Of a stretch of 36,653 nucleotides of DNA, positions 7,546 through 16,136 are shown one piece after another. A program made the translations under genes and the position numbers. The stretch is from Planctomycetota bacterium (GTDB lineage: Bacteria; Planctomycetota; UBA1135; GCA-002686595), in assembly GCA_012960475.1 (NCBI GenBank), contig DUBE01000019.1, positions 1 to 36,653 of the forward strand, given 5' to 3'. A model generated the notes under the pieces. The model worked only from the letters and a program-made list of their open reading frames with translations, made no database searches and was not told the DNA's origin. The number at the start of each line of letters is the position of its first letter. Within the stretch, counting starts at the first letter, position 1.

Positions 7546-10077
7546 TCAGTTCACGCCGTCCGTGACATGGGGGATTTCCTGGACATATCTCACGTGTGCC
7601 TTGAGTTCCCCTTGGGCGATGACCGTGCCCTCAAGGTGGATGGGATCGCAGGCAGCGAGAAGCGCCCGGTAGCTGGGGAATGCAAGGGGAGGATCGGTGG
7701 ATGAAGCATCCAGATCGCTGCTTAGGTTTTCCAAGCGAAAGTTTCTGGGGCCGGCGAGGGTCCATTGGATCGCGCCCTCGGTTTCCGATGTACGTGGCAG
7801 GAGGAACTCCCAGTTTCCGGTGAATCCGATTGGGGCCAGTTTCTTCCGTAAGTGAAGCTGGATCTCTCGGGAACTGGGGCTGCCAGTGGAGGCGCCCAGA
7901 GGAATGTGGCAAAGGCCCGATGTGATGGCAGGAGGGGTGACGGAAAATCCCTGGGCCACAAGCGTAACGATCTCGAAATCCGCGGGGATTTGCAGATCAA
8001 GGGAGCGCAGGCGGTGGCGTTCAGCCAGGACGAAGCGAGCAAAGTGGCTCACGCGTCTCTCCTTCTGGATCAGAGTAAGGTGCTGGGATTGAACCACTTG
8101 GATGTGAGCGGCACCGGGAGTCATGTGGGGTGGGTCTTCTTCAGAATCGAGAACCGGTGGCCCGCCCCAACGGATTGTCAGGAAATTAGAATCGGCCACG
8201 CCCACCCGGTAGACCGTCGCCTTTCCAGTGGTCTTCTTGGACCAAACCTCGCCACCATAGAAGAGGAGGTCATCGCGGGAAGAGTGCATGGTCAGTTTGC
8301 CACTGATCGTCTTTAGCAAGGGCAAGGTGCAACTGCGCGCCTCTCCCAGTTTTTCGATCGGGCAGCGATAGTCCAGGGCCAAATGGCCTGTACCGGCTGC
8401 TGTCAAGAGAAGGGTCAGGCTCTTCTTTTCAGGCAAGGGCCGTAGGAACTTGGGCAGGTCCATCCGTGATATGTAGGCTCCACCGGGCATGATTTCGCAT
8501 GTGCTAAGGCTCTCTCCCAGGACCTCAACGCTGGCTTGGACGGTGGATTCCAGGTAGGACTTCCCCAGCGTCAGTTCGTATGTGGCAAGGGATGTGATCA
8601 GTCGCCGCTCCCCACCCACCTCAGAGCTGGGGTCTGGTTTGTCGCCGGGTTTCGGAGCGTCCTCGGCTGGCGGTGTTGGTGTTTGGGTAGCCTGCCAGAG
8701 AGTCTCCCATGTTTGTCCTCGGCTGTTTTGAATAGACGCTGCTTGACTATCGGGCTGCATGGTCATCAAGCCCAGTAATAGGGCTGCAGCGGCCGGCCCA
8801 GATTGCTTGAGTCGTGCGGTTTGCATGTTGACGACTGCCAGCAAAGCAACCCCTCCCAGGAGGAGCAGGACCAAGCCTCGTTCCCACTGTTGGAAAGCCA
8901 GCACCGTGGGCGTGACCTGGAAGAGCAATAGCAGCAACAATCCATGGACTACGCTTCGTCGGTTGCCCACCAGGAATCTCAGGTAGTTGAGCATGATTGC
9001 CGCGGAAGCAATAAAAGCAATCCCGATCGATTGTGGAAGTGGGTATCTTGCGCAGAGATATGTGACCAGAGGGAAGTAGTAGCCAAAGACAAGAGCCAGT
9101 AGGACTAACTCCGAAGTGTTGGACTTGCGCTTAGCAGTAAGCAGGGAGAGTAGCGTCACCAGATACATTCCCGTGACAAGCGGCGCTAATTGCAGGAGGC
9201 GCGTCAGGGCATCCAGCACGCTGAAGCCCGGGCGCAGGGAGAAGCCCTGGGGGACGCCATTCGACCGTAGGGGTTGCTCCCAGGTGTAGTTGTCCTGATC
9301 CACTCGCTTGCCATTCTCTTGCCCGCCGAGAATGGACATGGGAACATTGCGGTCAAGAGAGACCGCAATGTGGTGTTCTCCGGGCGCGGCAACAGTGTCT
9401 TTGCTCAGACCGTAGGTTCCCTTGCTCAGATTGCCTGTGTCATAGATGAGGTGAAAGATCGCCTCACCTTTGGCGGCAAGCACACCGGACCAGAACCAGC
9501 CAGCCGAGGTGGTTTGAAATTCGCCATCGGGCGCACCCTGGACTTCGAACTTCTTGGCCCCGATTGCTTGTTGGGTGAGTGGTTGCCAGTCTTTCCCGTT
9601 GCTTCTGGTTGGAAACGGGAGTTTGAATGCGAGGAACTCATCATCGGAAGATGTGTTGAGCACATGAAACTCTCCTTCGAAGGTACCCGATAGACTGCGG
9701 GCTCCTTTCAGTCCACGCCAATCTTCATTGGACTGGAGTTTGTAGGTAATGTGGGCGGTCGTGGCTCCCTTGATCTTGTACTCGGTATCAGGGGCGCTCA
9801 CTGGTCGCGTCGTGACTATGGGCGATGCCTGATAGACCACTTGCGTGAACGGGGTCAAACCCCAGGCGATGAACTGAGGTCGATAGGAGAGCAGTCCAAA
9901 CATTCCCAGATAGCCGAGACTCAAGAGGCCGGTCATGAGGACGACGGTCTTGATGGTCGCCCCGAACCCCCCAGGGGTCTTGTTTGGTTCTTGAGGCCGT
10001 GGGGAAGTAGGTAGCTTTTGAGGCTCTTCTTCTGGATGAGGGTGAGTGGGCTCCGGCGATTCGATATCGAATGTCAT
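7546..10077 (-). CDS. Large CreD-like inner-membrane protein with C-terminal soluble domain
   Basis: I place the start at the ATG at 10077 (843 residues). The frame stays open to a TTG at 10197, but the extra residues look non-coding. The order is a Pro/Glu-rich cytoplasmic tail, a transmembrane helix (about 42-64), a ~240-residue extracytoplasmic beta-rich region, a cluster of five or six helices (about 305-450), then ~390 soluble residues. The single helix, large outer domain and helix bundle match E. coli CreD, and the YLRFLVGNRRS loop followed by leucine-rich helices resembles CreD's C-terminal membrane part. CreD is a membrane protein of the CreBC regulon whose biochemical role is unclear. 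The long C-terminal extension is not in CreD. An ECF sigma factor lies 186 bases upstream on the same strand, suggesting linked regulation. The CreD assignment is tentative. Confidence 0.55.
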   Translation of the reverse strand: MTFDIESPEPTHPHPEEEPQKLPTSPRPQEPNKTPGGFGATIKTVVLMTGLLSLGYLGMFGLLSYRPQFIAWGLTPFTQVVYQASPIVTTRPVSAPDTEYKIKGATTAHITYKLQSNEDWRGLKGARSLSGTFEGEFHVLNTSSDDEFLAFKLPFPTRSNGKDWQPLTQQAIGAKKFEVQGAPDGEFQTTSAGWFWSGVLAAKGEAIFHLIYDTGNLSKGTYGLSKDTVAAPGEHHIAVSLDRNVPMSILGGQENGKRVDQDNYTWEQPLRSNGVPQGFSLRPGFSVLDALTRLLQLAPLVTGMYLVTLLSLLTAKRKSNTSELVLLALVFGYYFPLVTYLCARYPLPQSIGIAFIASAAIMLNYLRFLVGNRRSVVHGLLLLLLFQVTPTVLAFQQWERGLVLLLLGGVALLAVVNMQTARLKQSGPAAAALLLGLMTMQPDSQAASIQNSRGQTWETLWQATQTPTPPAEDAPKPGDKPDPSSEVGGERRLITSLATYELTLGKSYLESTVQASVEVLGESLSTCEIMPGGAYISRMDLPKFLRPLPEKKSLTLLLTAAGTGHLALDYRCPIEKLGEARSCTLPLLKTISGKLTMHSSRDDLLFYGGEVWSKKTTGKATVYRVGVADSNFLTIRWGGPPVLDSEEDPPHMTPGAAHIQVVQSQHLTLIQKERRVSHFARFVLAERHRLRSLDLQIPADFEIVTLVAQGFSVTPPAITSGLCHIPLGASTGSPSSREIQLHLRKKLAPIGFTGNWEFLLPRTSETEGAIQWTLAGPRNFRLENLSSDLDASSTDPPLAFPSYRALLAACDPIHLEGTVIAQGELKAHVRYVQEIPHVTDGVN

Positions 10078-10263
10078 AGGTGAATACTGGGTAGAAAAGG
10101 GGGCTGGACCCTTTTCAAGATCATTGCGAGCGCGAGCGGACGTGGATTCCTCGAAAAATGTCCTCTTGAATCCAGTGCGGGGTTGCCAGACAGACAATCA
10201 ACTCTATTTATCAGGCACTCCACGGGCCCACTGGCCTATGCGGTTTCTGACAAATCGAATTGG

Positions 10264-10884
10264 TTACTTGCCAGGTAGCGCATCACCGGGTTCGAGGATG
10301 GCAGAGAGCTTGACCAGTGCTCGGGCCAGGAGCTTGCGCACGCCATCGGGGCTGCGTTTCATGCGTTCGGCCACCTCTTTGAGGGGCAGCTCGGCGATGC
10401 GAGAGAGGGAGATCACTTCCCGGTGGTCGGGGCTGAGTTCGTCGAAGGCGAGTTCCATGCGTTCTACCAATTCATCGTGTATCATCGCGTTGCTCGGGGA
10501 ACAAAGGCAACTGTAGGCATCGCCCAGTTGCGAGTCTCGCGCGCCTTGAACTTCGTAGTCAGGGCGGCGCTTCTCTGCAAAGTGATAGCGCCTTTTCTCC
10601 CGGACCTTGTTCAATGTGACCGTGTGCAGCCAACCGCGCAGGGCAGCCTCGCTCCTGTACTCGACTTGGTCCAGGTGCTGGAGGACTTCGCGGCAGGTGG
10701 ACTGCAAGATGTCCGTCGAGGATTCTTTGGCTCGCAGAGCCGGGTCCGCACGCAAGCGAACAAATGCACGCAAGCGTGGAAGATGTAATTCCAGCAGAGC
10801 TTCCTGCGCGTCCCGGTCGCCGTCTTGGGCAGCGTGCAGGAGATTTCGCGAGGGGCTTGCTTCGTTTTTTGGGTCTGAATCCAC
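10264..10884 (-). CDS. ECF-type RNA polymerase sigma factor
   Basis: A 206-residue protein with a GTG start. Residues ~15-90 correspond to sigma region 2: STDILQSTCREVLQHLDQVEYRS is spread over the helix that contacts core polymerase, followed by LRGWLHTVTLNKVREKRR, which contacts the -10 element. Residues ~140-195 are region 4, with LSPDHREVISLSRIAELPLKEVAERMKRS and a helix-turn-helix that reads the -35 element. The sequence resembles the planctomycete ECF groups often found next to Ser/Thr kinases. The gene is divergent from such a kinase (start 11053), with 168 bases between them. No anti-sigma gene is visible nearby. By analogy the kinase may control this sigma factor by phosphorylation; that is inference. 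Confidence 0.88.
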   Translation of the reverse strand: MDSDPKNEASPSRNLLHAAQDGDRDAQEALLELHLPRLRAFVRLRADPALRAKESSTDILQSTCREVLQHLDQVEYRSEAALRGWLHTVTLNKVREKRRYHFAEKRRPDYEVQGARDSQLGDAYSCLCSPSNAMIHDELVERMELAFDELSPDHREVISLSRIAELPLKEVAERMKRSPDGVRKLLARALVKLSAILEPGDALPGK

Positions 10885-11052
10885 GAAATTACGCGGCTGT
10901 GGTTTCTTACAGCATCAAAGGGCGGTGCCCTGAGGCAGTGGCCTGCAGCACTGTCTTGCCGCACTGGGGGTTCGAGTACTCTATCATGAGTCTCCCATGT
11001 GCGCGCTCCGCTTCTTGCCGACAGGCTCATAGCGTGTGTGAGGACGATCTCC
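10885..11052. promoter_or_regulatory. Divergent intergenic region between ECF sigma factor and Ser/Thr kinase genes
   Basis: The 168 bases between the two divergent starts must hold both 5' regions. On the plus strand a TTGCCG (10956-10961) and a TACTCT (10977-10982, 15-base spacer) or TATCAT (10982-10987, 20-base spacer) could be housekeeping promoter elements for the kinase, but neither spacing is ideal. I see no clear operator repeat. The assignment rests on position. Confidence 0.3.
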
Positions 11053-14000
11053 ATGACTAGTCCTGACTCCAAGCCCCCGCCGATAGAGCCTTTGGTGGAG
11101 GAACTCATGTACGGGTGCTTGGAGGGTGAGCCTGAAACCTGGGCCGATGCGGTGGAGCGCGCAGGGCGCGAGCATCCTGCTCTGGCTGCGGAACTGGGCC
11201 GGCGCTTTGCATCCTTGGTTCAAGCAGGGATGGCATCGGATGAGGGCTTGGGGGTGCGTCTGGGTGAGGACTTTGGTGAGTTCCGTCTGTTGAGTCCACT
11301 AGGCGGGGGAGCAATGGGGTTGGTTTATCTTGCTTGGTGGAAGCCCCGAGGCAAGGCGGTGGCGCTCAAAATCTTACGTCCAGGGCGTCAGTTTCAGGCG
11401 GAAGCCCGTCGGCGTTTTGAACGTGAGATGGTGTTGGCCCGAGGTATTCGGCATGAGGCAATCTGCGAGGTGTTTGCTACAGGGGAACATGACCATGTGC
11501 CTTACATCGCCATGCGTTTCGTGGATGGCAACTCCCTGGCCCAACATCTGGAACAGAACCCCTTGCCTTCGGGCGAGGACTTGCTGATCCTCCTTGGTCA
11601 AATTGAGAGTATCGCAAGGGCTCTTGCCCAGGCGCATGATCAGGGGCTTGTACATCGGGATGTGAAGCCTCAGAACATGATGATCGACGGGAAAGGGAAA
11701 ATGGTCTTGCTGGATTTTGGTTTGGCTCGAAGCACGAACTCCGAATCCAGCTTGTTGACTGCTGAGGGTGTGCAGGTGGGCACTCCGGCTTACATGGCGC
11801 CGGAAGCCGTGCGTGGGGAAGAACTGGACCAGCGCAGCGATGTGTATTCCTTGGGTGCCACTCTCTATGAGGCCTTGACTGGACGACGGCCATTCGAAGC
11901 GGCTACTGGAGCGGGCTTGATGCACCGTATTTTGAACGCGCCAACTCCGGATCCGCGGCGGCACAATCCTGGGATCTCTTCTGATCTCTCATTGGTCGTG
12001 CGTACAGCCATGGCCAAGGATCCCCTGCGTCGCTACCAGGACGGGAAGGCCTTGGCTGAAGACTTGGCAGCATTGGAGTCCGGCAAGAGCATCCAGGCCC
12101 GGGAGCCCGGCCCTTGGCTGCGACTCAAGCTGTTCTGTCGTGAGCAGCCGCGCTTGGCTGCGGGCTTGCTGGCTCTTTTCTTGTCGGTTGCGTTCATCGC
12201 CGGTCTGACCGTAGAACTCATCAACCAGCGCGCGATTTCTACTGTCCGGAGCCAGCTGGTAGATGTGCTTCGCAAGAGCCCCGGCGATCTGGCCGCCGTG
12301 CGCGACATTCAGCGCTCCCTTGGGGATCTCCCGAATGATAGTCCTGTGATCTGGAAACTACGGGAGAACCTGGCGAACCATCATCAGGTTAAGTCGTTGG
12401 CCGTGAAGGGGGCAAGCGAGAGCCGTCTTTGGTCCCTTGAGCCCACGCTGCGGGCTGGCGAGTTCCTGGCAGGGATCGGCGATTCTTTGTACCGCGTAAG
12501 AACACAAGGCGGTTCGCCAGGTGCCCATCCCTGGGAGCTTCGGATTCCGAAGGACGCTTTCAACCGTCGCGCCATGTCGTTGGCAGATAGCGAGGGTGCA
12601 TGCGTGACCTGGCAGACTGGTGAGCCAAGTGCCTACCGCACTCATCTGTTGATTTTCGAGGGCACCGATCCAGAGAGGTGTGTTGAGCAAGCCAATTTGC
12701 TTGAGGCCCGCGTCACGGACCGCGGAATTCTGTGGATCGAAGCAGATGGTGACGGATCTCTTTGGGTGAGTCAGCGGGAACCAGGCAGCACCCATGCACG
12801 GATCTTGCTAGGGGGTACGGATGCCTCGAGGGCCGGGGCACTCCTTGCTCACGGAGAGTGGCACGGAGCTCTGATCTCCCCCGCTGGTCGGGTGCTCTAT
12901 GCTTGGCGAAGGGACGCGACGGGTCCGGCACAAATGTGGGCCTGGGATGCGATCACCGGCGAGCGCTACGGTCCGCCTGTGACTCTCGCGGCGGAGTTTG
13001 GCATCTATGCGGTCTGCTCACCCGATGGGCGCACACTCCTGACCGCCAGCCGGTTCAGACAAGAGGTAAACAGTCAAGGGGCATCTTCACAGCCGAGCGC
13101 GATGGGTGAGGTTTGGGCTCTGCGCAAGCAGGCACTTCAGCATCAAGGGGACCTGGATCCGGAAACTCCCCGTGGTCAAGTGGCTGCTGCTGCTATCTCG
13201 TCAAGCGATCTGATTGCTGTTGTTCATGAGGACGGCATCATGCGGACCTGGAATAGAGACGCGGAACTGAAACACCAGTTCCGCAATCTGGTCCGACCCC
13301 ACAGGCTCAGGTTTGAACAGAAAGCCAGCGCAGATTCCAGGGACCGCCTGCTGGTGCTCTGTCGGGACGCAACTGCGCATCTGTTTACCATGGATGGTCA
13401 GCAAGAAGCCATCGTTCCATTGAGGGATGCTTCCCGCGCACGGCTTGTAGTGGGCATGAACATGGTGGTCATGGGGGCATCCGGCCAGGACTTGCGCACC
13501 TGGGATTTGCGCCCTGCCGGAAAAATCCCCCTACCCGGTTGTGAAGGTGGCGTGACAGTGATTTGTGCTGTTCCGGATGACGAGATGATCCTGGGTACTT
13601 CCTGTGGGCGGTTGTTCAGTTTCGATCCGCAGAAGGGGACAACGGAGGAGATCACTTTTGGGGAAGGCATACGCGAAAATTGGATCTTGGATGTGGCCGT
13701 CCTCCGGGGGAAGCGGTGGGAACGGGATAGCCTCGCTGTTCTTGTTCGCGATACCGGGGGGGGAGGCTTGGCCCGTTTGGTCTTCATGCATCGAACGAAA
13801 TCGAAGTGGATTACCGAATCGAAAATAGAATTGCCCAAGGACTGGGGCCGTATCTCCCGTATGTCCGTCGACAGGGACGGCGTGCGCTGCTGGGTCTCTA
13901 CCTTTAGCGGTCTGCGCGAATTGCAGTTGTCAGGGGGCTCATGGCATCCAAAGGCTAATCCCATAACCCGCGTCAACGCATGGGCCGTGGCCAGCTCCCA

Positions 14001-14529
14001 CGGAACTCAGGACCTGCTTGCCACCATCACCAATGAAGGGCCCCGGCTTTGGCGTGTGTCCGGCCCGACCTACTCATCCCTTGAGGACTTTCCTCCGCAT
14101 CTTTCGGCGAACCTCATCCGAGTAGCAGCCCTCGCCTTGGATCCGACGCACAACCGTCTCGCAGTGGCCACCAGTAATCCCCTTTCGACTCAGGGCACCT
14201 TTTGGTTGGCAGAGGTGCCACCACAGGGCCAAGATCTACTCCCGGTCACCTACCCGCCAGAACTCCCCTTACCAATCAGTCAATTCGCCTTCGCCCCTGA
14301 TGGAGAAACGCTCGCCTGTGGCAGCATTTCCGGCGTGATCTCCTTGCTGGTTCCAGGGTCTGACTCTGGCCCCCAAGACCTGCGAGGTCACCAAGCCACA
14401 GTAAACGCCTTGAGTTTCTCCTCCGACGGTCGGTATCTGGTCAGCGGCGATGCTCAAGGTGAGGTCTTCCTCTGGCATATGGAGATCGAGAGCTTGATCC
14501 AGGCCACGGATCAGCTGCTCGGGCGTTGA
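11053..14529 (+). CDS. Transmembrane Ser/Thr protein kinase with C-terminal WD40-like beta-propeller
   Basis: I choose the ATG at 11053 (1158 residues); the frame extends 18 codons upstream from 10999 without a convincing start. A Hanks-type kinase domain spans about 77-345: glycine loop LGGGAMGLVY, VAIK-type lysine in VALKILRPG (Lys106), catalytic HRDVKPQN (Asp203), DFGLAR (221-226), GTPAYMAPE and DVYSLGATLYEALTGRRPF. One transmembrane helix follows at about 369-388. The remaining ~750 residues hold WD40-like repeats, best seen at the end (LSFSSDGRYLVSGDAQGEVF). This is a common planctomycete architecture: kinase inside, sensor propeller outside the membrane. The N-terminal ~70 residues are acidic and helical and could bind a partner. 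The divergent ECF sigma factor gene is the obvious candidate partner; the substrate is unproven. Confidence 0.92.
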   Translation: MTSPDSKPPPIEPLVEELMYGCLEGEPETWADAVERAGREHPALAAELGRRFASLVQAGMASDEGLGVRLGEDFGEFRLLSPLGGGAMGLVYLAWWKPRGKAVALKILRPGRQFQAEARRRFEREMVLARGIRHEAICEVFATGEHDHVPYIAMRFVDGNSLAQHLEQNPLPSGEDLLILLGQIESIARALAQAHDQGLVHRDVKPQNMMIDGKGKMVLLDFGLARSTNSESSLLTAEGVQVGTPAYMAPEAVRGEELDQRSDVYSLGATLYEALTGRRPFEAATGAGLMHRILNAPTPDPRRHNPGISSDLSLVVRTAMAKDPLRRYQDGKALAEDLAALESGKSIQAREPGPWLRLKLFCREQPRLAAGLLALFLSVAFIAGLTVELINQRAISTVRSQLVDVLRKSPGDLAAVRDIQRSLGDLPNDSPVIWKLRENLANHHQVKSLAVKGASESRLWSLEPTLRAGEFLAGIGDSLYRVRTQGGSPGAHPWELRIPKDAFNRRAMSLADSEGACVTWQTGEPSAYRTHLLIFEGTDPERCVEQANLLEARVTDRGILWIEADGDGSLWVSQREPGSTHARILLGGTDASRAGALLAHGEWHGALISPAGRVLYAWRRDATGPAQMWAWDAITGERYGPPVTLAAEFGIYAVCSPDGRTLLTASRFRQEVNSQGASSQPSAMGEVWALRKQALQHQGDLDPETPRGQVAAAAISSSDLIAVVHEDGIMRTWNRDAELKHQFRNLVRPHRLRFEQKASADSRDRLLVLCRDATAHLFTMDGQQEAIVPLRDASRARLVVGMNMVVMGASGQDLRTWDLRPAGKIPLPGCEGGVTVICAVPDDEMILGTSCGRLFSFDPQKGTTEEITFGEGIRENWILDVAVLRGKRWERDSLAVLVRDTGGGGLARLVFMHRTKSKWITESKIELPKDWGRISRMSVDRDGVRCWVSTFSGLRELQLSGGSWHPKANPITRVNAWAVASSHGTQDLLATITNEGPRLWRVSGPTYSSLEDFPPHLSANLIRVAALALDPTHNRLAVATSNPLSTQGTFWLAEVPPQGQDLLPVTYPPELPLPISQFAFAPDGETLACGSISGVISLLVPGSDSGPQDLRGHQATVNALSFSSDGRYLVSGDAQGEVFLWHMEIESLIQATDQLLGR

Positions 14530-14559
14530 ACCGGGAGCCTTTCTGGTTACCGTGATTCC

Positions 14560-15798
14560 ATGGCGGAAGGCGTGATGGTTCAGGCGGTGATCTTCGATCT
14601 CGATGGCACACTGGTGGCCACCGATCGGTTTTGGCCGGATGCGGCGCGGGCGGGGGCACTTCGGGCCTTCAAGGACCTGGGCTGGGATCGGGACCTGCCG
14701 GACGGGAGCGTTTGGATGGGGATGGTGGGGCAGCCATTGGAAGAGGCTTTTGAGGCGGCGTTTCCCGAGCTGGCCGCGGCGGACAGAAAGCACCTCCTTG
14801 ATTGTTGCGTGGAGGAAGAACATCGGCTCCTGGATGAGGGGCGCGCAGGTTTGTTGCCGGGGGTGATCGAAACCTTGAGGCAACTGGATGGGATGGGAGT
14901 TCCCTTGGGGGTGGCGAGCAACTGTTCCCAGGGGTATCTCGATGCGCTCTTGGGGGGCCTTAGGATTTCCAAGTGGATCCGTGAGGCGCGCTGTTTGGAC
15001 TCGCCTGGGATTTCGAACAAGGCAGGCATGATCGCGGACCTCTTGCTTACTTTTGGCACGCGCCACGCGGTCATGGTGGGGGATCGGCAAGGGGATCGGG
15101 ATGCGGCCTGGGCCAACGGCTTGCCCCATGTGCATCTCTATCGGGGATATGCCCAGTGGGGAGAGTCCGTGTCGGCGGAGGCGACCATTGGCGGGATCGA
15201 CTGTCTGCCAGAGGTCTTGGTTCGACGGACGCGGGCCATCGATCAAGTGCTCTCCAAGTTGGAGGTGCCCGGGGGCGCCGCCACCATCGGAGTTCTGGGG
15301 CGGCGCTGTTCAGGTGTGCGCGACCTGGCCCGGGACGTGGCGGCGAGGCTCAAGGCAGCGGGACGCGAGGTGCAATCTCTTGACGGGTATGGCTGGTTGC
15401 GGGATCCTGACGAGGTCGCTGAGCAGGATCCCGACGATCCCCTGGTTGCGGTCAGCGAGGCCCTGGATCTGAATCAGGCGGACCTGGCCCTGAGTGCGCC
15501 CCTGGATGAGGGGTGTCTGCGGGTGGTGGCCCTGCCCTTCGGCCTGCACCCCTCGCTCTTGAGCAGTTTGGAGCGGGTGATCTGGGCGGATGGGACTCCA
15601 GAGGTGCTGGAGCGGCGCCTGAGGGGGGAATTTTCCAGTCTCGGGGGGTCTCGCAGGATGGAGTGGGTGCGGGATCAGGTCTGGCCACTGGAACTCGCCA
15701 TGACCCGAGCTTTCCCCCCCTCGCGACTTGCGCACCTCACCGTGGACCTTTCGAATGCGCTGGAACCGCGAGTTACCCTTGCCCCAGGGCCTGACTAG
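14560..15798 (+). CDS. HAD-superfamily phosphatase fused to a degenerate P-loop (uridine-kinase-like) domain
   Basis: Residues 8-225 form a HAD hydrolase of the phosphoglycolate-phosphatase type: motif I DLDGT with Asp13 and Asp15, motif II GVASN near 117, motif III Lys154 in ISNKAGM, motif IV VGDRQGD (173-179). Residues ~240-400 resemble a uridine/phosphoribulokinase-type P-loop kinase: strand ATIGVLGRRCSGVRDLARDV where family members have G-x4-GK[ST], a DGY segment, VIWADGTPEVLERRL and the C-terminal VRDQVWPLELAMTRAFPP. The P-loop Lys and Ser/Thr are replaced by Val253 and Arg254, so ATP use is doubtful. ATG 14560 and ATG 14575 are both possible starts. A likely promoter for the next gene overlaps the end of this one. 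Substrate unknown. Confidence 0.8.
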   Translation: MAEGVMVQAVIFDLDGTLVATDRFWPDAARAGALRAFKDLGWDRDLPDGSVWMGMVGQPLEEAFEAAFPELAAADRKHLLDCCVEEEHRLLDEGRAGLLPGVIETLRQLDGMGVPLGVASNCSQGYLDALLGGLRISKWIREARCLDSPGISNKAGMIADLLLTFGTRHAVMVGDRQGDRDAAWANGLPHVHLYRGYAQWGESVSAEATIGGIDCLPEVLVRRTRAIDQVLSKLEVPGGAATIGVLGRRCSGVRDLARDVAARLKAAGREVQSLDGYGWLRDPDEVAEQDPDDPLVAVSEALDLNQADLALSAPLDEGCLRVVALPFGLHPSLLSSLERVIWADGTPEVLERRLRGEFSSLGGSRRMEWVRDQVWPLELAMTRAFPPSRLAHLTVDLSNALEPRVTLAPGPD

Positions 15799-15808
15799 GG
15801 GCTATCCT
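15779..15808 (+). promoter_or_regulatory. Putative promoter upstream of rpoZ-lpxK operon
   Basis: TTGCCC (15779-15784) and TATCCT (15803-15808) are separated by 18 bases and lie ~106 bases before the ATG of the omega-subunit gene. The -10 sits in CTATCCTGTGCG; a near copy, CTATCCTCTGCG, lies at 464-475 upstream of the first GT9 gene. The match to a sigma-70 promoter is modest and untested. Confidence 0.35.
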
Positions 15809-15914
15809 GTGCGATTCGAGGCCAGAGAATCAGTCCCCTAGGGACCTCTCCAGAGCCATCCGTGATGCGACCACTTTCTTGGGCTGCCCCCGCCCCAAAC
15901 CCAGCGCCACCCCT

Positions 15915-16136
15915 ATGGACCTCACCCTGCCCCAGCGTTTGCAACAGGCTGTTCAAGGATCATTTCACAAGACCGCACTTCTTCAAAAGCGCGTTCGCGA
16001 ATTGATTTATGGTGCCTCGCCTCTGGTAGAGACCCGCGAGACCAATCCAATCAAGGTGGCCTTCCTCGAAATGGAGCGCGGGTTGATTGAACTCGTGCCC
16101 GACGAAGACACCACGGCGCCGCCTCCGACCCTCTGA
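15915..16136 (+). CDS. rpoZ: DNA-directed RNA polymerase omega subunit
   Basis: I use the ATG at 15915 (73 residues); a TTG at 15879 would add 12 poorly matching residues. The stretch TALLQKRVRELIYGASPLVE, then NPIKVAFLEMERGLIEL, matches the omega subunit pattern, in which LLQKR-x-x-x-L-x-x-GA-x-PLV sits in the helices that clamp the C-terminal tail of beta-prime and a later helix carries A-x-x-E-x-x-x-G-x-I. Omega helps assemble core RNA polymerase. The first conserved segment seen in longer omegas is short here, and the tail is acidic and Pro/Thr-rich. The gene opens the lipid A operon: lpxK begins at or before its stop codon. Confidence 0.7.
   Translation: MDLTLPQRLQQAVQGSFHKTALLQKRVRELIYGASPLVETRETNPIKVAFLEMERGLIELVPDEDTTAPPPTL

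Noticed and set aside
6240..7565. 441-codon open frame on the plus strand
   Set aside because: It lies antisense to the M28 peptidase gene, whose zinc ligands are all in place; the long frame is a by-product of GC-rich codon use and shows no family pattern.
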